A DNA stretch of 64,000 nucleotides from Harmonia axyridis (lineage: Eukaryota > Arthropoda > Insecta > Coleoptera > Coccinellidae): the NCBI RefSeq assembly GCF_914767665.1, contig NC_059505.1, forward strand, positions 42,095,506 through 42,159,505. The letters are read 5' to 3'. The position numbers were made by a program, and so were the translations under genes. The notes beneath the pieces were generated by a model. That model did no database searches. It was not told the DNA's origin and saw only the letters and a program-made list of their open reading frames with translations. Positions 56,701 to 64,000 of the stretch are shown piece after piece. Numbering within the stretch: position 1 is the stretch's first letter; every line of letters starts with the position of its first letter.

Positions 56701-56952
56701 CGTTCGAATTCTATGATTCGTGATTGAAAAAGGAAACACGGTGTAAAGAAAGGTAATTAACTGTCAAAACGTTCGATCTCTGTGCTCCGAAGGGCGGACA
56801 CTCTGTGAACTGTCGACCCATAGAAATATCTGCGATCGAGTCTCAGAATTCAATGAATTCAGATCAGATCTTCTTTGATGCTTTCAAATTACGTGGGTTT
56901 ATCGAGCTGTCGGTGGATTCTTTATAGGTTGGAATGTTTGCTTTGAATGTCA
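56701..56952 (+). repeat. 255-bp direct repeat, copy B
   Basis: Second copy of 56074..56334, same strand, starting at CGTTCGAATTCTATGATTCG exactly where the foldback fragment ends. Confidence 0.93.
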
Positions 56953-57280
56953 TCGCAAGCGCTGGAATTAGCATCGAGTCATAATCCTGGACGTATCAGT
57001 TTACAAATATTGGCAATTACCTAATCAATATGAGTCTGATCAAACGGAATCCACTCAATGCATCCTGATTATACAGAAACAGGTTTGTTATCAACAAACA
57101 ATGTGGAAATGAAGTGTTGTGAATATTTTAAGAAGGAATTTTTTTTCTTTGAGTGCATGGTGTTTGTTTTTGTAGATATTGATTCTTCAAAATTGATTGG
57201 CACATTCTTCGTTGTTTGGGATTTATTGGTCGTGGTTCTTTGGTGGTCTCACTATCAAAAATGTATAATATATGTATGTA
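56953..57280. other. Non-coding sequence
   Basis: No feature recognised. The frame at 57058..57297 runs into the transposon and has no domain. Confidence 0.3.
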
Positions 57281-58220
57281 AAGGGTGTTTTTTTTAGAGC
57301 TATAGAACTTTAAATTGCAATAAAACAACGATGGATTATTCGATTGACATGAATTTTATTTATCCACAAGATAATCATGTGGCATTACATTTTAAATATG
57401 ATTTCTGGCATATGACCGCCACGGCTGGCTCGGATGTAGTCCAATCTGGACGTCCAATTTTCGATGACTTTTTCCAACATTTGTGGCCGTATATCGGCAA
57501 TAACACGGCGAATGTTGTCTTCCAAATGGTCAAGGGTTTGTGGCTTATCCGCATAGACCAATGACTTTACATAGCCCCACAGAAAGTAGTCTAGCGGTGT
57601 TAAATCACAAGATCTTGGTGGCCAATTCACAGGTCCAAAACGTGAAATTAGGCGGTCAACAAACGTGTCTTTCAATAAATCGATTGTGGCACGAGCTGTG
57701 TGACATGTTGCGACGTCTTGTTGGAACCACAGCTCCTGCACATCATGGTTGTTCAATTCAGGAATGAAAAAGTTAGTAATCATGGCTCTATACCGATCAC
57801 CATTGACTGTAACGTTCTGGCCATCATCGTTTTTGAAGAAGTACGGACCAATGATTCCACCAGCCCATAAAAAGCGCACCAAACAGTCAGTTTTTCTGGA
57901 TGTAACGATATTTTGACATACACTTGAGGATTAGCTTCACTCCAAATGCGGCAGTTTTGTTTGTTGACATAGCCATTCAACCAGAAGTGCGCTTCATCGC
58001 TAAACAAAATAAAATGGACGTAGTGCGCGATACGTATTCCGCACAGAACCATTATTTTCGAAATAAAATTGCACTATTTACAAGCGTTGTTCAGGCGTGA
58101 GTCTATTCATGATGAATTGCCAAACCAAACTGAGAATAAATCACTTGACAGCTGTTAAATCGGTCGCCATCTTGAACAGTAATGCCAACTTAAAGTTATA
58201 TACCTCCAGAAAACAGCCGT
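57281..58220 (-). mobile_element. DD41D mariner-like element, copy 11
   Basis: Complete: AAGGGTGTTTTTTTTAGAGC at 57281 after TA. The leader end reads TATACCTCCAGAAAACAGCC, GT before TA at 58221. It carries the common internal deletion. Confidence 0.95.
57385..58052 (-). pseudogene. DD41D transposase, HTH-less catalytic ORF, one frameshift
   Basis: 58052..57872: MVLCGIRIAHYVHFILFSDE (first Asp intact), AHFWLNGYVNKQNCRIWSEA, LTVWCAF. A 2-base insertion (CCCATAAAAAGCGC for CCCATAAAGCGC) shifts the frame. 57882..57385: LWAGGIIGPYFFKNDDGQNV, WFQQDVATCHTARATI (second Asp; G to V after it), LDYFLWGYVKSLVYADKPQT (third Asp), ending MPEIIFKM. All three Asp are present in two frames. Same start and layout as the 221-aa ORF at 19349. 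Confidence 0.9.
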
Positions 58221-59022
58221 TATATGAGTTAATTCTGTTTCGTTATGTACGATTTTTCCTGAATTCTGAAATCTTGGAAAAGGAGGAATAAGACAGAGTT
58301 ATCTCTTGAACGATTAAAAAAACAGAAAATGTCCGAGCAAATCAAAACCAGCATCTTAATACAATAAGGAAGAATTAATCCTAATCTCTGGGACTGAACG
58401 ATGAAACTTTAATAAGTTGGGAAAAGTTCTCTTCGAATAATTGCAATCTTGCCACTCGGTTCTAATCTTTCTGGAAAAGCGTGAATTTTCCGGACAAGCC
58501 GGAAAAGCGGTCTGATACAGTCCAGCTAAACTCCGGCAGAATTAATTTTCCGAGTAGAGCGCGCCAAATTGAAAATGTGGGCGAAGAGAATGGGCAATAT
58601 TGCTCTGTTGATGAAGGAATTTCATTCGGTTTCGGACAACGAAAATGACCTCGTTTGGTCGGCTTTCTGGTCTTAGTAATGGTAATGTGATCATCCTGAT
58701 TTTGCGGGAAATTGGGGCTGTTCTGGGACGAACTGCGGAAAACTGGGTTTTCCATTTTCGCCTTCATTTTTCATTACATTTACCTGCACATCGATATTCG
58801 ACATGCTTGTTCCATGAAATTTAATTATTTACTCGTTTATCGAAACGCAACAAAACAAAAAAAAATCAGAGAAGTACTAACGTAAAGACAGGAGCTTTTG
58901 AAAGCTAGTTCATTCAAGCGTCATATGTGAAACCCACATTTCCTTAGACGAGGAATCTAAGTGAACATGTTTCACTTTTATGACTTCTAGTTGACAATTT
59001 AGATTTTCTTTCTATAATAAGT
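58221..59022. other. Non-coding DNA with TTTTCC/GGAAAA motifs
   Basis: 58430..58760 contains repeated GGAAAA or TTTTCC cores (GGAAAAGCGTGAATTTTCCG, GAATTAATTTTCCGAG, GGGTTTTCCATTTTCG). See the regulatory entry at 60090. The minus frame at 58462..58767 has no domain. Confidence 0.35.
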
Positions 59023-59914
59023 AGTTTAAGTTGGCATTACTGTTCAATATGGCGACCGATTTAACAGCCGTTAAGTGGTTTATTCTAAGTTTGGTGTGGC
59101 AATTCATCATGAATAGACTCACGCCTGAACAACGCTTACAAGTAGTGCAATTTTATTTCGAAAATAATGGTTCTGTGCGGAATACGTATCGCGCACTACG
59201 TCCATCTTATTTTGTTTAGCGATGAAGCGTCAACAAACAAAACTGCCGCATTTGGAGTGAAGCTAATCCTCAAGTGTATGTCGAAACACCGTTACATCCA
59301 GAAAAACATACTGTTTGATGCGCTTTATGGGCTGGTGGAATCATTGGTCCGTACTTCTTCAAAAACGATGATGGCCAGAACGTTACAGTAAATGGTGATC
59401 GGTAAAGAGCCATTATTTCTAACTTTTTCATTCCTGTATTGAACAACCATGATGTCCAGGAGCTGTGGTTCCAACAAGACGGCGAAACATGTCACACAGC
59501 TCGTGCCACAATCGATTTATTGAAAGACACGTTTGGTGACCGCCTAATTTCACGTTTTGGAGCTTTGAATTGGCCTCCAAGATCTTGTGATTTAACACCG
59601 CTAGACTACTTTCTGTGGGGCTATGTAATGTCATTGGTCTATGCGGATAAGCCACAAATCCTTGACCATTTGGAAGACAACATTCGCCGTGTTATTGCCG
59701 ATAAACGGCCACAAATGTTGGAAAAAGTCATCGAAAATTGGACGTCCAGATTGGACTACATCCGAGCCAGCCGTGGCGGTGATATGCCGGAAATCATATT
59801 TAAAATGTAATGCCACAAGATTATCTTGCGGATAAATAAAATTCATGTAAATCGAATAATCCATCGTTGTTTTATTGCAATTTAAAGTTCTATAGCTCTA
59901 AAAAAAACACCCTT
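59023..59914 (+). mobile_element. DD41D mariner-like element, copy 12
   Basis: The left tip is lost (homology starts at AGTTTAAGTTGGCATTACTG). The right end is complete (CTCTAAAAAAAACACCCTTT before TA). It has the common deletion plus a second one that joins GATGAAGCG to TCAACAAAC, removing AHFWLNGY. Confidence 0.93.
59116..59810 (+). pseudogene. DD41D transposase, multiply broken
   Basis: The normal start (59109) is present: MNRLTPEQRLQVVQFYFENN, GSVRNTYRALRPSYFV, then stop: the frame ends at the deletion junction. The catalytic part has a Tyr-to-stop change at 59401 (GGTAAAGAGCC, as in copy 2). It reopens near 59439: NNHDVQELWFQQDGETCHTA (second Asp), PLDYFLWGYVMSLVYADKPQ (third Asp), and the natural end MPEIIFKM. 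Confidence 0.88.
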
Positions 59915-60089
59915 TACAACCGCAAATGTGCCAATTGGTCACTAAAATTTTCTTGTTGGCGATCAAAATGAGAAAATTACAGGAATTTAGTCAAAATAAC
60001 AGCTCTCTCTTATAATAAGCCTACAAACAAAAACAAGCTCAACACTTTTTGTCCACTATAAAATTCCGAGATATGGATAAGTCTCTATT
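59915..60089. other. Non-coding, AT-rich
   Basis: Nothing recognised. Confidence 0.3.
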
Positions 60090-60600
60090 TTCCCGACTTA
60101 TCCTCAATTTCCCGGAACAGACGAGCAGTTCTTCTCATCCCACTCGAGTCTTTTTCTCGGAAAATCCCAGCTTTCTCGAGGATACCGCCTGGATATTCGA
60201 TCTTCTCGTTAAAGGAAAACTGCTAGAGACTAATTGCATGAAAGGACGGCAAAGAAGCAGAACAAAGCTGGAAAACTGGACTACAGTCCACTCAATACCG
60301 TCGGAAAATTCCGAAGACGATTTTCCAGACTTCATAAACGTTGTCGGCAATTATTTTTCCACTTATTGGGAAAATCTCACCCTCGGTCTGTGATTAGATT
60401 AAGGGGTCGCTTTTCCGATCTCTCTCTCGTCGGAAAATGCAGTTTATGAAAAATCGTTTTTCACTTCCGAAGCGACTCGAGGACACCGCCGGGAAATCTA
60501 TGAGGTTTTCCACGAGATGATGAGAAATTATGTGGAAGAGTGGAGCGGTTTTCCTTCATGGTAATAAATGACTTCCTTCGGAATTTTCCATTTTCCTATC
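60090..60600. promoter_or_regulatory. Cluster of Rel/Dorsal-like (kappa-B) sites, candidate enhancer
   Basis: Within ~500 bp: GGAAAATCCC (60159, the inverse of GGGATTTTCC), GGAAAATTCC (60303), GATTTTCCAG (60319), GGGAAAATCT (60368), GGGAAATC near 60491, GGTTTTCCAC near 60504 and GGAATTTTCC (60580). GGGTTTTCCA occurs at 58745 nearby. The first and several others fit the Dorsal/Rel consensus GGG-W(4-5)-CCM or its half-relaxed form. Clustered sites of one type suggest an enhancer, but A/T-rich DNA gives weak matches easily. Function is inference only. The 114-codon frame at 60049..60393 has no domain. Confidence 0.3.
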
Positions 60601-63035
60601 ATAGTATTATTTCTCACGATAAATCGTGTCTGTTTTTTTTTCTTTTATGGTTTGTTTTTTGCTCCATGACCTACAATATTTTTCGTATTATTGTTTCATC
60701 CTAAAGTTTTTTTGTTGCAATTTTTTCCATTTATTTATTTCCCAAGTATTCATTTTCCTTATTTGTGTATAATTCACGTTGAATGCTTGATGTTGATGTG
60801 ATATTTAAAATCACGAAATTCCAGTACCAAGTTGATTTCCATCTCTCAATCAGTGTTTTCTCCAACCAAATTTGGTTTCTGAGAACGTGGCAGGTATAAT
60901 TCGGAGAACAGCCAATTTGAATATATACTTCCAATTTTATCTCAATTAGCTGATGGGAAATAAGCAGTTTCTCCACTTTTGTTCAGTGATATAAGCTGGA
61001 ATTTGAATATTTTATTGAGTCGACATGAAATAGCTCTTCTGGCAGGTATATTTCAACAGATATCAATCAGTAAAAGAAGACCTCAGTCAGAATAATATCT
61101 GCTAAAATAATTTAGCATTGTGCAATAGATCATTTCATATCATTTTCATATCTCGTCTAAATAACTCAACTTTCAGAAGTTTCATTTGAAGTAGTTTGAA
61201 GTGATTCTTTCATCAAAAGTGATGCTTTCAAGGTTCCCTATTTTCTGGAATACATTCTAAATTAGCATACTACTCTAAAATGTATCAAAAGTAGAACATA
61301 GATGTCAGAGTAAAAAGCTTATAGTTGCATAATCTTGGTGTGGCATAATTTTTTGGTATGTAGTTTCACCGAATGCTTTTTTCAATGATATTCTATTGTT
61401 ACTATCATCTTCAGCTTGTCTAGTATGATTTTCGTACACCTTAAGAATACAACTCGGTACTTAGTGATGGATTAAACTTTGTTCGTCAATTACTTTTTTT
61501 GGCTTTTCAATTGGCAAAATTTCCAAGCATTTTGTTCTTTGTAATGGATACAGATGATTGGATGGAATGTTTTATGGTAGCAGGTTGTTTCTACTACATA
61601 TCTTACTTAGATCTATTGCCACTTAAATGGCTTTATTGTTCTCTTCAATTATGTTTTGACAGCAATAATAAGACAATGTCTTCCTTTTTATGGTTACTAC
61701 TTTCGCATAGACAGGTACCTACACTTGTCACGTCCTTTCAAAAAATAATAACTCGATATATAATAGCTACAATTGAACCTCACGTGGCACATAAAGAGTT
61801 GCTTGAGATATCTTTGTATGTTCGTGCTTCCCTTCCTTCTAGACATCTTTAATATCAATAAATTCAGCTTGGCCCTCTTCGACGTAATTCTTCCATGAAA
61901 GGATAAGCAGTTAGTGTGAAACAAACGGTCCAAAAATGAACACACAAGAGAACCATGTAAAGTATGTTGTCTTCATCTGTATGCAAGGAGTATGATGAAG
62001 TATCTTGGTACAGAATGGAGGAATCTTGGGCCTGAGATATTGCGTAATAAAACTAAGTAGAGATTTTTTTCAGAAAGGGTGACATCTTAAAAGCAATTTG
62101 CTGTATATTCTGGGAGCCGTAACATAGTTGGTTAAAGAGATTTGGTCTTATTGAAGATCTTGAAGATACTTGAAGAGTTGTAGCTAATTTGTACTCATAT
62201 GAAGAATTCGTTAATGTTATTTGTCAGTTGTAGACTGATGTGTTTTTTGATGTTATTGTTTTCTCTTCTTGAAACCATTCGATTTATTTGTTTTTGCTTG
62301 ACAATTTTAGGGATTGTAATGAATATAGTAGTTAAATTGTTAGTGTTGTCATTTCTTGACAATTTTAGGTCTTAGATGTATGAATGTGCTACATGATTAG
62401 TGTTTCTCTTTGAATTTATGTTTTTGACACTTTCCTTCGAAATGTTAGTACTACGGTAGTTAGTAAATCACAATCTTCAAAGGTACAATAAGTGAGTTAT
62501 CTTGATTCCAACAAGGCCTCGTTCTGGATACTCACCGATAAAAACGAAAAATAGCCAAAAAGAAACCTGGGAAGACTTTTTCCTCATGCTCGATTCACAG
62601 GTTTCCCATTCCACTGGTCTTAGCACCCAATACTCTAACCATCCACATGTTCAGTCACAGAAGATTCGGAACACAGAGTCACTGGACCGTCTATGGTCGT
62701 AGTCTTAAGCCGGGGTTTTTGTGGAAAATCGTCCAGAAAAATGGTCCAAGTCACATGTGTCACACAAGAGATCGTATACGAGACGGTATATTGACGCGAG
62801 TTACCAAACACACGGGCTACACCAACGTTTCTGACGGCTCTACACTCTCGGTGTGTATCGAGATTCACTCTGCTGGAGTATTGACCGGGACGGTTTGTCT
62901 TGCGCCGAAGCCAGGGGCGTGACGCCCTGTAGGGCAGACGGGTAGGCCCTTTGACTCACAAGAAAAATAATGCAAATTTTACGATATGGTTCCATATTTT
63001 TCCTCTCAACGTAAAGTAACTCATAATAGTTATTT
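60601..63035. other. Long non-coding stretch
   Basis: AT-rich to 62480, then a more balanced block (62490..62950). No exon or transposon block was recognised. The frames at 61499..61852 (117 codons) and 62647..62922 have no domain I can name and are overlapped by frames on the other strand. Confidence 0.3.
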
Positions 63036-63154
63036 ATGCAACAAGTGCAACAAGTGAATGTTTATTGCACTCGACGTGAAATTGTCCGACGAGGCCGTTA
63101 GGCCATGTTGGACAACACGTCAAGTGCAATAAACAATTTTTGCACGAGTTGCAT
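63036..63154. repeat. 119-nt long hairpin
   Basis: Outer arms ATGCAACAAGTGCAA and TTGCACGAGTTGCAT. Inner arms GTTTATTGCACTCGACGTG and CACGTCAAGTGCAATAAAC. The centre is GGCCGTTAGGCC. The whole folds on itself with few mismatches. It could be a tiny MITE or a hairpin RNA precursor. Confidence 0.75.
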
Positions 63155-63845
63155 ACAACATTTTTTATACGTTCATGCAAAAAACAAGAATGATTCATTG
63201 AGGTGCGGCACTAGGTGTAGGAAAATGAAAAGCGCAACTTGAATACTTTATTATTAATATCGATTTGCATTGAAACAGGAACTAATACGTTACGAACAAT
63301 TTAACTCAAACTTTATTTTACCCTCAATGTTGAAAGTGAATGAACAATTGGTGCAATTTTCAATATGAATATTTCGTAGTGAAAAGTACTTTTTAAATCC
63401 ACTTCTTGATTTGTTACTGCTGTAAACGTACTAGTACTTGGTAACTGTACAACTGAGTGCAATAAAAACTTTATTGCACTAGTGCAATAAAGAACTTCTT
63501 TTTCCACTAAATATCGTTCAATAAAGTTCTGCTTTTTGCATGAATGTAAAAAAAGAAAATTGCATTGAATATCATTTATAAAAAAATTTCAATAAATATT
63601 CAGCGCCAGCGGTGGAATTCGATACCGTTTTGAAATTCGTATGGAAATTTCGAAAAAAATGTGTGAAGCACTGTCAGGAGTTTCAGAGCGTTTGTTCATT
63701 CAAGCGCTAATTGCACCCTTTACACTGTGTCCGTAAAGTATGGAACAAATTCATTTTTAGCTAAACAGACACCATTTTAAGAAATAATCCTGAAACACGT
63801 CGATTTTTTATTTTAATTTACCGTATTTTAAAATAATAATCTAAT
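63155..63845. other. Non-coding sequence with a perfect palindrome
   Basis: A perfect 22-nt palindrome at 63470..63491 has the core TTATTGCACTAGTGCAATAA, the same TTTATTGCACT word as the hairpin at 63060. No exon recognised. Confidence 0.4.
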
Positions 63846-64000
63846 ATACAGGGTGAATTACTTCCGAGTAATGACGTCACCGTCATTTTTTTAATGAAAC
63901 ACTTCCATTTTGTCTCAATTTTCCGATTACTCTAGCTGAGCTGATTCCAAAAATGTATCACATGTTGATTCCAATTGGTACAGGGTGGACAAAAATACAA
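63846..64000 (+). repeat. Start of a TACAGGGTG-ended element, cut by the window edge
   Basis: TATACAGGGTGAATTACTTC resembles the tip of the foldback at 53941 (TATACAGGGTGATTTACCGC) but diverges after about 15 bp. GTACAGGGTGGACAAAA follows at 63979. The element type cannot be decided within the window. Confidence 0.4.

Noticed and set aside
56074..56952. An LTR retrotransposon (255-bp LTRs with internal sequence)
   Set aside because: The internal part is a foldback fragment. There is no primer-binding site, polypurine tract or TG...CA ends.
60049..60393. 114-codon ORF as a gene
   Set aside because: No domain. The sequence is explained better by repeated GGAAAA/TTTTCC motifs, which encode recurring E-N/F-P pieces.
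61697..61945. Possible transposase from the piece LSFHGRITSKRAKL (piggyBac-like)
   Set aside because: Only a few residues fit, with no catalytic context and no terminal repeats. I consider it chance.
1..64000. tRNA, rRNA, CRISPR arrays, bacterial operons
   Set aside because: I looked for cloverleaf boxes, rRNA core words and regularly spaced repeats and saw none. The spliced exon and mariner load fit an insect nuclear genome.

Overview
The window looks like nuclear DNA from an insect, about 64 kb of AT-rich, intron-like or intergenic sequence packed with DNA transposons. I suspect a beetle from the mix of repeats, but that is an inference with low confidence. There are no operons, ribosome binding sites or dense bacterial-style genes. 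I recognise one piece of a host gene: a 258-bp exon on the minus strand (5828..6085) with a clean acceptor and donor, phase 1 at both ends. It encodes part of the N-terminal extracellular domain of a TMEM132-family membrane protein (Drosophila relative: detonator). The simplest reading is that much of the window is intron or flank of that gene.

The rest is mostly a mobile-element archive. (1) A mariner-like family with DD41D spacing is present in 12 copies (about 9 kb by my coordinates). Its termini are TA-(A/C)(A/C)GGGTG. Most copies carry the same internal deletion, which removes the segment between the N-terminal helix-turn-helix and the first catalytic Asp and shifts the frame. One copy (33262..33522) keeps part of the missing segment, and one (11021..11316) has shrunk to a 0.3-kb MITE. 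(2) A roughly 580-bp non-autonomous element with ~28-bp terminal inverted repeats (CAGAGTAATAAACATAGATA...) is present in about ten copies or fragments; one has a near-perfect 10-bp target duplication. (3) Five damaged Mos1-like (mauritiana-type) mariners. (4) One nearly complete but broken Himar/irritans-type mariner with all three catalytic Asp residues. (5) Several older, heavily decayed DD41D-type copies. (6) A truncated Tc1-like element. (7) A hAT remnant with a C-terminal dimerisation block. (8) Non-LTR retrotransposon scraps, including a reverse-transcriptase core remnant. (9) A 1.5-kb foldback element with arms of about 720 bp, plus smaller foldbacks.

Layout: 1-3 kb unique DNA, a DD41D copy and a retroposon scrap; 3.1-4.8 kb a DD41D copy between two copies of a ~150-bp host sequence; 4.9-6.3 kb Tc1 remnant, the TMEM132 exon and a retroposon tail; 6.7-7.5 kb hAT; 8-20 kb DD41D copies, the 580-bp family and the Himar-type mariner; 21-25 kb Mos1-like fragments; 26-30 kb decayed mariners and a DD41D copy; 31-33 kb reverse-transcriptase remnant and a pseudogene of a nesprin/Msp300-like spectrin-repeat protein; 33-37 kb a chimeric mariner and decayed mariners; 37-53 kb more of the 580-bp, Mos1-like and DD41D families, with nested insertions at 43.2 and 48.7 kb; 53.9-57 kb the foldback and a 255-bp direct repeat flanking a foldback fragment; 57-60 kb two DD41D copies; 58.4-60.6 kb a cluster of GGAAAA/TTTTCC sites resembling Rel/Dorsal sites; 63-64 kb short hairpins and the start of another TACAGGGTG-ended element.

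No complete, intact autonomous transposase gene was found. Any recent movement of these families would have needed enzyme from elsewhere in the genome.
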